From Halocaridina rubra (lineage: Eukaryota; Arthropoda; Malacostraca; Decapoda; Atyidae), in contig JAXCGZ010007596.1 in the NCBI GenBank assembly GCA_037179515.1, positions 90,001 through 154,000 on the forward strand: 64,000 nucleotides of DNA, written 5' to 3'. Below, in pieces: positions 23,593 through 37,083 of the stretch (the stretch's first letter is position 1; every line of letters begins with the position of its first letter). The notes under the pieces were generated by a model. The model saw only the letters and a program-made list of their open reading frames with translations. It did no database searches and had not been told where the DNA came from. A program made the position numbers and the translations under genes.

Positions 23593-24904
23593 TCCACGTG
23601 CTATTGTTGTTCCAAGTAGACCCCATCATCTTAGCAGCATAACATAAAATTAGTGAGACTTCCATGCCAAGAGTCTGACATATAGTATGTCTGCATTTTT
23701 ATCTCATAAAATGTTAATTTGGAGCTAAAACATAAGCAATCAGCCAGAACCTCTCGGGCACTTTTGGACATATTTTTTCCTAGTGGACAAAATGCAATAT
23801 GGCTTCGTTAAAAGCATAAAAGAGTAGCTTAAAATGTCACTAAGAGCGTATTAGCATACAAAGAAAGGGCAGTATTGAGCTATATGGACAGATATATCGT
23901 AGTCCAAACCAGAAATGTCTTATTATATGATTAAAGACTTTAAATCACAACCAAAAGCCTCTAAGGTTTTCCTAAACGTATAATCCTTTATATTTTTCCG
24001 AGGGAAAACGTAAAATGACTCATGAGCTAACAGCAAGATTAGTCGAAGAAATTGTGTCTAGTGAATAACATCATGTAAAAATATGAGTTTTGTCAAAACT
24101 TGTAAGAGAAATATGTTGCATGTGCAATATATACGTAAGTTTGCATCTATGTTCAATTTCAATAGACTCAGCAATGGCACTATTTATTTATTTATTTATT
24201 TATTCATTTATATTCCCCCATTCTTACTTATAATGAAAACATTATATATCTATATATGCATCATATAGTGGAGCACCGTCCTTGATATTCTTCTTATATT
24301 AAAATAAAATTATTATAATTAAGGAAAAGTAAAAAACTACTTGTTTGATAAAATAATTTATTTAATAATTCCTAGTTGTATAATGAAACTAAAATGATAA
24401 TTAAAAATATAATTTTATCTCGAAAATATGAGCTGGAATTAGAGAATATATCACCTGTCAAATGTGGAGTCACGTGGCACTGATGTAAACAATCTAGTTT
24501 CTCAACATTGACTTCTTGTAAGTTCTTACCTGGTAGATCTTAACTAATATAGTTTATGCACAGATCTAGGGAGCGAAGCTTATGGAGGCTCTTGTTCTTT
24601 CGTTTTACTTTGAGGTTGTTAGATTTAATTTTGAAAGAAAAGTGTTATGACGATGTCAGTTTTTAATTTGTGTCATGTTTTGACCGCGCCACCACCGAAG
24701 AAATTCCGATGCCTTTCAATACCCGTTTTGAATTGTGAATTCATATATTTTATTATCACAGTTCCTCACTGATCGTCATCAAGTAATCTTAGGCAGCACA
24801 GAGTTGAATGACACTGAAGGGCGTGGGTTGACCTCTTAAATAACAGATTAGAGGTCACCGTGGCATTGTTACGTCTTTGACACTCCCTTGCATGTGCATA
24901 AGCT
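23593..24904. other. AT-rich non-coding stretch
   Basis: About 1.3 kb with a short TTTA repeat at 24182-24204. No supported gene or known element. Confidence 0.3.
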
Positions 24905-25690
24905 TAATTTACACCTAATGCCAGTGCCAAATTGTAGTCAGGGTAATGTCCCAGAGACAGTTAAACTCTTGTTCTTTCATTGACCCTGCTGTTATGACGG
25001 AAATCTGTCCCTTTTTTTTTTCTTATTTTTTTGCACCCGTTTCAGTTTAGAGGAGAAAATTATGGTTTCCCCATGGTTTTTGGGTGAATATGACCTTGAA
25101 AACCGATTTTATGTACATGTCCTAACGTAAAGTATTAAAAATAGTAATTTACGACAATATTTAAGATTACATTCGTAGGCTAAATGTCATATACTACTAT
25201 TATTTATGTTAGGTTAGGTTAGCTCGTGTAAAGTTAGGTTAGCATATATTTTTCGACGGTTTTCAAGGTCATTCAATCAAGAAAATAAAAAAAAAACGTA
25301 GGAAAAGTATAATTTTCACGTCCAAATTAAGACGGGTGCCATTGTAAAAAGTTACTGTTTACACCTCATGCCGGAGTCAAATTGCAGTCATGATGATGTC
25401 CCTGAGACGGTCAAACTTTTTCCTTCGCTGTCATAACTGTTATTACGAAAATTGGTCCCTTCTCCTCCATACCTTGCTCTCTCCCCTCTTATGCTGATAC
25501 AGTATATAAGATTTAGAAAAAATAAATGGTAATTTTTACTATTGCACCTGTCTTTCTTTGGAAGTGAATTGTATATGATTATTATGGATATTGATATTCT
25601 GAATGAATCAGACCTTAGAAACCATCGTAAATTTATCCTAACCTTACTTAGCTTTTAAAGAGTAATTTATAATGATTTTGAAGTTGGATT
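24905..25690. repeat. Composite repeat: diverged direct copies around an inverted copy
   Basis: About 290 bp at 24908-25200 (with ACACCTAATGCCAGTGCC, TTGCACCCGTTTCAG, GACCTTGAAAACCG) recurs in diverged form at 25361-25670 (ACACCTCATGCCGGAGTC, TTGCACCTGTC, GACCTTAGAAACC). Between them, 25244-25352 reads as an inverted copy of the second half (complement GGCACCCGTC, GACCTTGAAAACCG). TTAGG-type motifs sit near 25206-25244. Confidence 0.6.
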
Positions 25691-26147
25691 TATTCACAGT
25701 ATATAAAAAATCATATAATATCGAAACCTACTTAAACAGCATGTAGAGTCGGAGATGAAACATGTGTAATAGTACAAATATAGCAAATGATATTATTAAA
25801 GTTAATATATTAGATTTGATTAGGTTAATTAGGTAAGTTTGTCTCTAGTTAGGGAAAAAATCATGATATGACATTTACTTTCACACCCCTGTTAGGAAAA
25901 TTATATTTCAATTCTTTATTTTGGAGCTCAAAAGATGATTGTAGGTGAAATGCAAAGCAGGAGTGTAAATTTTTAAGATGTATAAGAAACAATTCATTAA
26001 GTTGGATGTATTTTCTTTTACATTAATGATATCTTTTTGTAAATGGCCATTTTATATAGGTGCCAGGTGACAAGGAATATCAATAATATACAGTACTTGA
26101 TACACCATAATATAAAAAAAATTCTTAATATTCTTTGTCACTTGATG

Positions 26148-26306
26148 GCCCATATAAAGTGAGTGCAGTGTTTAGAGCACTTGACTCGTGAAGTGACAAA
26201 TACTTATTTGAGACCATTAAGAGGGATATCCAGCTTTAATTCCTCAGCTCTAACATGTCTGTGTCCGCCCTCAATCAAAGAGGGATTAATAGTTACCCAA
26301 AATGCC
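26148..26306 (+). mobile_element. SINE-2 copy, old
   Basis: The head resembles GCAGTGTTTAGAGCACTTGA, and the body GGGATATCCAGCTTTAATTC and CTCTAACATGTCTGTGTCCG. It is well diverged. Confidence 0.6.
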
Positions 26307-26539
26307 AGACAACAACGTGATATTGTGACATACTAATAGTTCAGGACACTGTATTATACTATTGGATGCAATTTGGTATCTTTTTCTATAGGTTGACCTA
26401 ATGCCTCCTCTAATATTTCTGTATTGACCAGAAGATTTCCTCTTGTGATAAGATAAAACAAAATTCAAAACAGAATTATAAAGGAATAGTATTGGCATCT
26501 GTTGTCTCCATGCTGCTGCCAAGCTATCGTATCTTACTG

Positions 26540-26668
26540 CATGAGTACTCTGGGGAGCCTACTGTACCCCACTGTAGGGCATTACGAAAAGCATCCAGCC
26601 TAAATTTACCAGCCATACTCTCTCTGTCCACCTCCATATTGGGGATTAATAATGACGCATTATTAGTA
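26540..26668 (+). mobile_element. SINE-2 fragment, old
   Basis: It contains GAAAAGCATCCAGCCTAAAT, CTCTCTGTCCACCTCCAT and a GGGGATTAATAATGACGC tail, a worn copy of the family. Confidence 0.5.
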
Positions 26669-26949
26669 AACACATGCACACATACACACTATGAATACAC
26701 CACCAAAAATAGCAAACATTGCCTAAGGGAAAAAGGTCTAGAAATGCTATAATATCAAGCTCATTTAATATTAACTTAGGTATTTATGGAATACGTAGGA
26801 ATTATTGATTACTGCTATTTCTCTGTCGGTTTTAGTTCCCTCATTAGCTTTTTACTTTCTTAATTACTTGTACTTTAAGGCTTTTTATTTTGTTATTCAC
26901 TTGATGTTCTGCTGCCATTTACATTTTTATGTGGGTCACTTGGTTTTCA

Positions 26950-27132
26950 TGGTGGGGACCTCTGTAACGCAGTGATTAGAGTTCTTGACTCGGGAATTGA
27001 TAAACCTGTATTCGAGCCCACTGCAGAGTGGTAAAGAGGGCATGCAGCTTTAATTTCCCAGCTCCAACTGGTCTCTCTCCACTCCTATTCGAATGGGAAA
27101 AATACTGATACATAAAATGGCAAACAACAACA
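26950..27132 (+). mobile_element. SINE-2 copy, nearly full length
   Basis: The head GGGGACCTCTGTAACGCAGTG and the B-box region ATTCGAGCCCACTGC are followed by GGGCATGCAGCTTTAATTTC, CCAACTGGTCTCTCTCCACT and the AAACAACAACA tail. Confidence 0.7.
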
Positions 27133-30100
27133 GCTTAGTTTTCATGTGCCTTTATAAACTTTTTTCCTGTCAGATCTATTATGAAATTCCAACCTCCTTC
27201 AATATGTTTTCCATTCCACAAAACATATGCTGAGAGTGATGGAACCATTTTGATATTCCGACCCCCATTTTGTAATGGTAATGGTACATGTTTAGAGGGG
27301 ATGTGAATGGAAACATCTAAAATAAATTCCAATAGTTTTTATCACAGACTTAATTTTAACACTGTTTTAGGATGGATATGATATTCAAGTCCTCTTTAGT
27401 GTTAATCTTGAGATATGGTAATCTTTATAATATAAAAACATGGGAAATTTTCATTACTCAAATTATCAATATATAAAATTTTTGTATTTTTGTTTCACAG
27501 ATGTCATTTGCTGGATGCCATTTGGAATGTGGTACAAATTTAAGGATGTAGTGTCCATCATCATATTTATTAATGCCATAGAAGATGTCTGATGCATATT
27601 TTGTTTGATGTATGGACATAACCGTGGAAGATGAGTATAAGCCTATGATATTGTTGTTAACAATATTGTATCAAAATGCGGTACTGCAAATAGCTTGTTA
27701 GAGGATGTGTTTATATTTTTCATTGTGTCAACTAACTTATCTTATATTTCAGGCTGTAACAAAGTAATCCGGACCTCCCTTACGAATGAATTAATACTAC
27801 AGTGACCAGTATGCATCAGTCCAGGATCTTAGATTCAGATGAGTATAAATTAACAGCTTCTGAATTTGTCTTGTTCTATTTTTAAATTGAAATATGTTCT
27901 ATAGGATGTAAGAAAATAATTATTAAAGTTTTTCCTGATATATCAAGAAATAACAACACATGCCTCCCATTCGCAGGAAAGCATGGCTCAGACCATCAAG
28001 ATGTAAATACAAAAGGGACTGCAATCATCACATCACCAAGAAATATGGTGGAGCCTAGCATCTCTTAACATACTGTGCCTCTAAACCATCTGAAATGATT
28101 CGTCTCTTTTAATAGTATTGTTATGTCATTCTACTACTATATGTATTTGAAGTATTTAATGTTAGAATTTAAGCCGTTAGAGAATTTTTGATATTATAAG
28201 AAAGTTAATAATACTTCAGGATAAATTATGTTCCTCTCTCAGCTAGAGGTCATTTCAGGTAGCTAGAAAGGCACTGTATTAGTTAATTCATGTGAGCTTC
28301 TCAAATCCAAATCTGTATATATTTTCGTGATCTTGATATAAGTACCTGTAGAAGCAATTCTTAGCATTTCGTTCTTATTTAGTGGTTTCATTGTGAGAAA
28401 AAGTTACAAGCTTTGTGTATCAATTTTTCAGCATACTGTAGTTATTAGATATATCTACAGTAAATGTTTAGAAGTGTTGAATTTGAGAAGACAAATTGCA
28501 TTGCTGTAAATTATGTGATATTTTATGTTTTACATAAGTGGTGACTGGTTCTCTCCAATGTAATATCTGTTTCTAACTATTTATTTATGGTATCATTCAT
28601 AAATCTGGTGATCAGGTAAAAATGTTAAAATGTTTAGAAATAAACAGTGACGGATATATCTGAGAGAGAGTCAGTTATTGATTTTCGTGGTAAGTTTACT
28701 CTGATTATGCACATTGATATAAAGAATTACTTAAATTATTTAGATACTGTGTATGTTAAATATGTTAATATATACACATTTTCGCTTGTCAGTTTAGACA
28801 TGTAGTGATATCCAATATTACTGCTTAGGATATCAAGGTTTTTATAATATACGAAAGTACATCTCTGATTCTTTATGTTTTTGTGTTTTTAAGTATTTGC
28901 TTTTTGTATTTGGAATGTATAGTATTTATTTCAAAAGGTAGATGTATTATCGTTTTGATTAATATTCACTTCGGTAGTTATTACTCTGCTCGTTTGTTCA
29001 TTGCAAAATGCTGTTGTCAGTGTGATTTGCTTTGTAACAGTTGTGTTAGTGACGTTTTAAGCATTTGCTAGTTATATATAAATGTTTTTTGATTCTATTT
29101 GCTTGTATATAAAAAAATCAGTCATCTTTCGTGCATATATACTGTCATTACAGTATCATTCAATTTTAAAAAATTCGAGTCCAACACGATTAAAGTTTGG
29201 ATTAATTATTGCGTCCATTTTACTGTTGTGAATAGCTGAATTAGTGAATAGTTAGTTATTTTGTTCCTGCTCCTCCCTCTCTAAATGTATCAAGATATCG
29301 TATCTTCCTTTTGCAATAATGCATACTGAAATGTAAACAACTTGCAAATTTTGTTATGAGATGTTCTCTTTGAAAGCACATGAAAGCGTGAGAATAAGAC
29401 TCAGCACTTGGTGATCAGAGTAATATATTATGGATTTCACTCTGTTGTGTTATGCAAAGCGGTGTAGAGTATTTATTTACAACTATATTATCAGTTTGCT
29501 ATTTAATATGTTTCAGTTATAATCTTAGTTTTTAATTTATCGTTCTAACTGATAGCAATTTTTTAAATTTTGTTATTCTTTCTCATGATTATACATATGT
29601 GCTTTCATAACAACACAAGATAATCAGAAACTTATGGATAATTCAATTTCAACTTGTATTTTATATTTGAATATGAGGATATGCAGATAGACAAAGCATA
29701 AATATTCTCTCCAAAAACTGTGATCTTCATATTAGTTTATTTTTTAAGTTATTGTAGATTTTGCCATATATATTGTACAGGTTTTGTCTCAACAAAGCCC
29801 TTGGAGAGTGTCTTCCATTATGTTTTGTCTATCTATGCTTTTTTTATGTATGTAATTACTGTAAATGCTTTTGCATTGATATTTACAAAATTAAATGGAG
29901 TGTTCATGCATTCACAGCCCGTGAAATCATGTCTTTTTAGATATCTTTTGTCATATTGCAGCTACTGGTTAGTTAATATTGCTCTCATAGAATAATCTCT
30001 TAGGCTCAGTTAATGAAATTTCATTCGCCATTTTTCACAACTGGGAATCATAAATAATTGTATTCTCTTAAGAGTCTGACAGTGAAAGCAGTCAAACTTT

Positions 30101-30545
30101 AATGTCTAATTTGCAATTTGAAAACTAGATTGATATGTTATTTCACTGAATGCAGTTTGCTGTCCCTATAATATGCTTCTTTTAATATTTATTTACATGA
30201 TATGAAGTTATTATTATTATTATTATTATTATTATTGTGTTAACTGCTGTTGTTTCATTATTAACGAGCTCAGAGTTTAGAAACAAAAAATAATAACTGA
30301 TTATAATGTATTTCATATATACTGACACTTGGTGACTGCTGGGTGAAGATATGATCTCAAATTGCGATCACTATAAAGTAATTTAGGACACTAAATATCA
30401 TTAATAAAGAATTTATTAGGGTTTTGCTGTTAGCTACTGTGTGATGATTATTGAACACTCCTTTTCATTCTTGTATCATAATTTCATGTTACTTTTTTTT
30501 TTAACTAATAACAGTAGAAAGTTGAATACTAACAAAGGAAATGTT
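27133..30545. other. AT-rich region without supported genes
   Basis: About 3.4 kb with no known repeat that I recognise apart from an (ATT)n stretch at 30210-30235. Three acceptor-like pyrimidine-CAG sites (near 27500, 27752 and 27975) occur without convincing exons after them. It could be intron, intergenic DNA or a long 3' UTR of an unseen gene; the sequence does not decide this. Confidence 0.3.
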
Positions 30546-30812
30546 ATGTAATCCTGAGGTCATGCCTCCTGAATAGGCATGAGATGGGGAGCAGCAAGGG
30601 AGTGACTGCTGCTGGACTTGGTATCCTCTCCCTCTAGGGAGCCGAACCAGGCACAGAGTAAGGAGAGTGTACATGGTCCTTTCTTTCACCCAAAAATGGT
30701 TATTGAGCACAGTACTAAGATACTGAAATATCATTCTAGTCTTTAGTGCCAAGTATATGAAAGTGTTAAATCAGTTATAAAGTAAATATAAGAGACTTAG
30801 TGAAAATTTACT
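30546..30812 (-). repeat. Isolated inverted copy of a segment of the 37-64 kb tandem unit
   Basis: On the minus strand this matches, nearly base for base, about 38470-38700 of unit 1 (through GGTTCGGCTCCCTAGAGGGA and CTCATGCCTATTCAGGAGGC). Homology stops at both ends. It includes the 67-codon ORF present in every unit, which here begins with TTG. It may be a dispersed repeat captured by the array or a fragment moved from it. Confidence 0.8.
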
Positions 30813-32233
30813 GGATGTGGAGCTAGACATGCATTGAGAGATCACTCAAATTTATATAAATGAGGAAGGGTTTTTATTTACGAAAGTATGATTTTTTTTT
30901 GTAAGTCAGACATGTTCATGAAAAAAAAAGGTACTTTATGAGAGATATTCATGTATTTTGTGAAGATGAAGCGAAAAATTGGTTTATAGGAAGTGGTAAG
31001 AAACTGCTATTTACTTGATGTAATTCATGTATATTTTCATTTTAATTCATCCAATACTGTCCCCGCCAATGGTGCATACTGAAAGATATATCTTTTATGG
31101 CCTCGAGTTCTGACATAAGTAGCAGTATAATTAGTAGCTTATGTTAATTTTTTTTGACATCTGAACGATGTTTGTGAAATGTTATCTATAAATTTGTTTC
31201 CTTGCCTGTTGTCACACACACACTCCTCTTTTCTCCTCTGCTGCTATGTAAAAATGATCAGATCCTTGGTGATATTTCGTATAATAATTTTATTTCTTTA
31301 ATTTTTGATACTGTTAATGCAGCAAATCCAGGTTCCTTTATTACTTTATTTTATTTAAATATTTTGACATATCAGGGCATAAGTAACACCATCTTAAGTG
31401 TATCTCAATGAGAAGTTCTTCATAACTTGCCTAAAAAAAGTTAATGTGACAGTGAATTAATTATTAGGAGTCGTTGACTTAATCACATTTTGTTACCACC
31501 TTTTATGGGCCTGAAGGAGTTTCATTCAATTATTTTATGCTTGACTCAAGAGTTCTCTGGGGGGAGACCGGTATGGTGCTTAAGCTTTTGTGTTTTGTAT
31601 TTGGACGTCTCGGGTTTTTTTATGCTAGGATGGGAGAGAAAACGGTGACCTGACTATTTTGGGGTAAAAATACACCTATCATACTATTTATCAAGAGCCT
31701 ACACTGGCTATTTTAAACTCATGAGTACAGTACAATAGCTGCAAATGTAATATTAGCATATCTTTTTAATAATTCTGTCTAAATTTCCGTTGTTAATGAA
31801 ATATAAATGTCTTTTAGGGTCTGCAGTTCTTTACAGTAATGTTTATTCAGTTATTAGTGTATCATCAGATATACTGTATAATCATTTATGCTCTGTCTTT
31901 GTTTTAACTGGATGTGTTTGTTTCCTACTGTTTTGGTTTCTTTTAAAGTCTAGTCACCTTGAAGGTAGTAAATGTTGAAGAATTCAGATATCTTACAGAC
32001 ATCCCTTCTGCATGTGGAATACTTTAATAGTATTTACTTAGTATTTACAAGGGATATCCGTCAAAGAGTGTAATAACAGTGGAAGCTGAAATCTCATCAT
32101 ATCACCAAATGGTTCTTTAACATTTTGTGGTTTGTAGAGCTCTTCAACATGATCTGCTAGAGGATAAGATAAACTTTATTGTCAAATAGTGTCATAATAC
32201 AATTCCAAATTTCTTATGGCTTAAACTCACCAC
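30813..32233. other. AT-rich region without supported genes
   Basis: About 1.4 kb; the small ORFs here show no recognisable domain and no splice context. Confidence 0.3.
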
Positions 32234-32565
32234 AGATACAGACCCCCCCACTTACCAACAACCGACTTATGAACATCGCAGATATGATTAAAAGCCTAAC
32301 CATTATCTACCCATGTATTAATGTATACATTACTGTACTGTACTGTGTCATTACGTATTTATTACTGTATTAAAATTCAGTAATGCTGTATACTTTATTC
32401 TTTATGTAATATTTAAGTCTTAAGCTTAAGTACTGTTACAGTACTGTATATATGTGTACTGTACCGTACATTTTTTGTACCTAATCACAACTTACGAACA
32501 TTTCTACAAGCAAACGGACTTCTGAAAGCTAACTCGTTCGTTAGTAAGGGAGTGCCTGTATAAAT
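32234..32565. mobile_element. Possible MITE with diverged terminal inverted repeats
   Basis: The left end ATACAGACCCCCCCACTTAC and the complement of the right end ATACAGGCACTCCCTTACTA are mirrored, followed by (C)GACTTATGAAC-type sequence on both sides. The arms, about 40 bp, are imperfect. No transposase is present. Confidence 0.42.
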
Positions 32566-33019
32566 AAATTAGCGATGTGTCATATATATACTACATCATA
32601 GATTAACACGCTTTATCCAAACATAATCCGTCATTTTTATAATTTTAAGCTATGTTCCCATATACTGGTTAAATAATTTCACACTTTGGTGTAAAAAAAT
32701 CTTTAAGCAGGTCAGGTACGTTTTGGAGCTGCCGTTTCGGCGACACTCTTTTGATGCTAAGCTATTTTGGCATTAAGTTAGCCTAACCTAAGCTGAAGTA
32801 CCCTAACCTAAGAGCAGCGCCAAATAGTCCCATTCCTTGCCAAAACTTATCAGTACATAGCACAGGCAGAGTCACCTTTTTTCCTGGTGGCAAATATATG
32901 AAGTTGTCATTAAGGAAAATTACTTTTAGTTCTAGTTTACATGTTGCATCTGTGATACCTTAACCCCTGCTAAGTCAGCAGATTATGAGATTTTGTAAAG
33001 GGCCTCATTTCTTTTTAAT

Positions 33020-33310
33020 CCCTCAATTAGTGAACACAAAGGTAGGAGCGGTAGTAAGCAATTGTCTTGGCTGCGATTCCTTGAAGTACAGGATGATGGT
33101 CTTTGGTCTGTATCTCTAGACTTTTTTGGTGGTTTATTAGTCCAATTTTGGTCTTGAAAGCTCTTCCGCATTCAGGACAGGAAGCACCAGATGGCAGAAC
33201 GAGCCGCAGATGTTGCGGCCTCCATTTCCGTCTTCTCATTTCGCACTGTTCTGTGTATTTTTTACATTCAAAAGTTTCTCCTCGGAGGAGGACGGTTTGC
33301 CAAAGCCTCC
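33020..33310 (-). pseudogene. Remnant of a LINE ORF2 C-terminus with C2H2-like finger
   Basis: Read on the minus strand, 33239-33100 gives WRPQHLRLVLPSGASCPECG followed by RAFKTKIGLINHQKS. This C-X2-C-X12-H finger with 'xGLxxH' resembles the C-terminal finger of RTE-like and related LINE proteins. The upstream frame is broken. This is family resemblance judged by eye; a degenerate host zinc-finger exon is the alternative. Confidence 0.45.
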
Positions 33311-34740
33311 TATTTCTGACATTGATTTCCCAGTTGATGATTTCGTTGTCACATTTCCGTGTGTTAGTGTTTATGATATCGCTGTATCTCTCCTGTTGTC
33401 AGTGTCTTTCATGTTTGGCATGTTTAAGTTAGGTCTAAATTTGTTTTGACAGGCATTCGTCTTTCTTGTATATGATATTAAGCTATAAGCTCATAGTGGT
33501 CACTCGTATAGTTTGACCAATATATTTACATTCTTGGTGAATACTGTAAGGTTGTGTATCATTCTCACATTGTAATTATAAGATTCTACAATTACAATCC
33601 CATTATTTCGTTTAGCTGATTTTAGAAGTGTGTGACTCCTCTTCAGTACCACTTCTCTTGTAAATTTTGAAGGTTATTTTATACTAAGGTACTGAGAAAT
33701 ATTTGATTGCATGTGGGTTCAATAAGGTCTTCAATTGCATACATACTGCTTAATGTAGTTAGATAGTGCCTTTCTGTCACCTGATGTTGTTTTTTCAAGA
33801 TCTAGGGTATAATTTACCCTGATGACAACTCTTAGGTATGGTATCCATTAATGCTCTATCTAGTTTTTGAACATGCTCATATCACAAATAATTATATTAA
33901 ATGTAGAACTCTCCTAGATACTGTGTAATCTATGAAAGCCAGGTCTTGTGGAGTTTGTTATGATTATCTTGGTGTTGATGTTTATATGAGTAGACACCAT
34001 ATAATCCTTTAGATGTTTTTTTTTCTGATTTTGTTAAGTAAGCAATGATTTTTACTTGTACGCAGCAGGGATGCTAAAGTGTTCTCACTTTCTTTTCAAT
34101 ACAGTTATCTTAGTACTATTTGATAGATTATGCTTTATAACGAAAATGCTACAGGTCTATTTGACCACATTTAACTTTGTAATGGGATTCTTATCACACA
34201 CACACTACTATATAATCTTTCTTAGTGGCTCTCTGACAGGACATGGTTCTCAAGTTTTTATAAGATATTTTTTTCTAATTTTTCGTATTAGTAGGCTCAA
34301 TAAGTGCTCACATTTTCTTTTGGAAGTGTGCACAGCCCTCCAATTATCAGCTTTAAAATGAAAAACTCATGCAGACCTATTGTAGCAGAGCCAGCATTCA
34401 ATGAGTTTGCTATGATTCATTCTTATATTCTTTTAAGCCTTTCTAGACGAGACACAGAATTTAAAATCTTTTCTGTCTCTTCTGTGAGATATATGTAACC
34501 AATGGCTTTTATCTGTACACAGCATTAAGATAAGTGTTTATAAACACGCTACAAGTACTTTGTTGTCTCTTGTCCTTAGTTTGGCATTTTTGAGCTTTAT
34601 TTAATTGCATCCTAACTCTAGCAACTTTGAATTCTATTTTCACGTTGTTGCCAACAGCATAATTATGTCTCAGCTTGTCAAAGATATTACTTGTAATATA
34701 TCTGCACCAGTTCGGCATAGAAGTCTCGTCTTATCTCTTA
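33311..34740. other. AT-rich non-coding stretch
   Basis: No feature supported; several overlapping small ORFs without domains. Confidence 0.3.
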
Positions 34741-34741
34741 T

Positions 34742-34940
34742 GTGTTTTTCATAAATAGGACTGGCCAGGACAGTTCAGTAAAAAGTCTTTCTTCAGTTAT
34801 GGATCTTTTTTGTCTCGTCACATGTAACAAGTCACAATACTCCCAATCTTTGTTTCTCTTTGCTTTATGTTCTTGGCGCCTGAGCCAGATGACAACAGTT
34901 TTCTTTGCCTGTCCCAGTGTGATACTCATAAAAGAGAAGT
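34742..34940 (+). repeat. Dispersed repeat F, copy 3
   Basis: It matches the complement of 3475-3215 from GGCCAGGACAGTTCAG through CAAGTCACAATACTCCCAAT and CCTGTCCCAGTGTGATACTC, and ends in an A-rich tail. Confidence 0.6.
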
Positions 34941-35347
34941 AACATGCATTCACAGTTTGGTAACAAATCGCTTACTTTCTAATTGAAAGTATACATAGCT
35001 GGACTATGCTGTAATAGATAACTGCAAACCTTATAGTCATTGAAGAGAGTTTGCTTCTAGACTGTGTTGCCTTGAATGAGTTATTTGATATATTTGTCTT
35101 ATTGCAGTTTTCCTCTTCCTCTTTAAGCCTAATTAAACACTTGGGTTTTAAAGCTAAACTGAGACCTAATCCTTAGCAGAATATGCTCTGAACTTTTATT
35201 AGGGATTAGTTTTTAGCTGTCTTACAGTTCTTCAGTACACAATAAAATTATTCAAGTATTGAGAATGAAATAGTATTTTGCCTTGCAATTCGCAAGTAAC
35301 TGTGGGTTTAAAGAGCAAAGTATGTATTGACTCACGAGATATTGAAA

Positions 35348-35532
35348 TCGGTATTGCATCACGGACTCCTTTTACTACTGAGGGCTAGGATGGTTCCTCC
35401 TTGCAAAGGACTTTGGTTTTGGCAAGTGCAACTGTTTCCCAGACTGAATGCCCTTTCTAATCTCAGGCCATGGCAGACAGCGAACCCTTCTCCTGACTAA
35501 TCAATGTGGCGAGCGATGCCACTTTATGGCTA
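35348..35532 (-). mobile_element. SINE-1 copy, old
   Basis: It has the complement of GCATCACGGACTCCTTTTAC at the tail end, TGAATGCCCTTTCTAATCTC in the middle and a degraded tRNA-like head near 35525. It resembles the divergent copy at 891-1070 in its head (complement of GACTAATCAATG). Confidence 0.7.
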
Positions 35533-37083
35533 CCCACTCATGAGATATTACGCAGGTCCAGTTTGTAAGCTTCTACATGTCTTGCGCCTTCCTTGGATAG
35601 CAAAGTCTTGAATTCATCAGAAAATGTATTAGTAAGGATTGTATTTTTTTGACATTGTTGTTTCCTACTAATTCTTGATATACGGTATTAAGCTTTTCTT
35701 ATCACCATGTTGGAAGAGAGAAAACTACATAGAAGTTTATAATGAGAAATTCCATGGGATTTTTTGCATGCCAGGAAATTGTGGACATGAAGCTGTTATA
35801 TGTAGTTTATCATTTGGTACTTTTTGTCATTTTCTTGTCACTACTTTGTCTATGGTAAAGATACAGACATACAGCTCTTATTCATGGTTTATTGCTTGTT
35901 CCTTTCCTGTCGATTCTCTGCCTGTATTGCTCAAAGGACTTGCGTCTTCATTTCATACTTATCAGTCAATCTTTTCCAGTCATTTTATCATGATTCTTGT
36001 GTTTTTACTCCTAGTTTTATTGTGAGCATGAACATTCAGCCGTCTCGTATGTGTTTTCATTCGTCGTCTCTGGTTACTTTTTTATTTGTGTTTTGTGTCT
36101 GCATATACTGTTACATAGGCCTGCCTCTGTCATTTGTGTCTAAATATTGATGTTCAGAGTTTGTTGTATCTGACTGCTTATTGCAGTAACAGCATTTACT
36201 CTTTTGTATAAAATAGTCCTTACTATAGTTAATTCATTCTCAGTTTGCCTTAAAACTCCTATTTTAACAGATAACTTCTGTGTATTGGTGAAGTGGTGTC
36301 GTTTACATGCCTTAGCAACTTAGTTACTCTATAGAACAAGAATTGGTCTGGTTTATAGACCATAATTGCAGGACCAGACTGCTATTCTTTTAGTATTGAC
36401 ATTTAAGGTACCCTCGCTTGGATTACACAGGTAGAAAAATCATTGATTTAGTATGTGTGATGGGAACTGTTACCTCTGAAATGTCCTTTATAATCGTTTA
36501 GTTGTTTGAATTACTAATGAGATTGTTTTAGGGTGTATTGAGAGTGAAAAACATAAAATGATAATACTAGTTTAGGTAGCTTTTCTTTCTCTGGAAAGAT
36601 TGTGATGTTGCTCAAGCATATTTGATTACATTATTGCTTCTTTTAAGATTGGTTTAGAGTCTGTATGTAGATGGTTTCGTCCCTCTAGTGCTGAGTAGTG
36701 TTTGCAGAGGTTGTTACGTTAGGTCTTGCTGTGGTTTTTAACTACTGGCCATTGTATCCAAAAGTTGCTGTTTGTATCCATTCATACACTTTATATGCAA
36801 TTCTTATCCATGTTTCAGGGCACATATAACTGATAATACATGATAAATTAGCAATATTGGATAGCTGTTATTAAGAGGAAGTGACGAGTAGCTTCCTCTA
36901 TTCCCGTGCTAAACATTCAAGTTATTACATTTGCAGCTGTTAATCTCATGCTCAGGAAAGCTAATTGTTAATTTTAAACTGGCTGTTCACTCCATAGTCA
37001 AACAGCGTCTGTAGGTGTGAAGGCGACGTTAGTCCGACTTGGCGGCTTAAAGGTTTGGGGATGTAGATCTGAGCTGTCAGGAT
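35533..37083. other. AT-rich flank left of the tandem array
   Basis: No supported gene. The last 120 bp (36961-37083) are contiguous with the first partial array unit but do not recur in other units in the window, so they may be the original left flank. Confidence 0.35.

Noticed and set aside
27480..28060. Possible terminal exons of a plus-strand gene after acceptor-like sites near 27500, 27752 and 27975
   Set aside because: Frames after each site close within about 30 codons and show no recognisable protein; acceptor-like strings are frequent in T-rich DNA.
33103..33449. Plus-strand ORFs at 33103-33449 as a membrane protein gene
   Set aside because: They oppose the better-supported minus-strand LINE zinc-finger remnant, overlap one another in different frames, and lack a domain.
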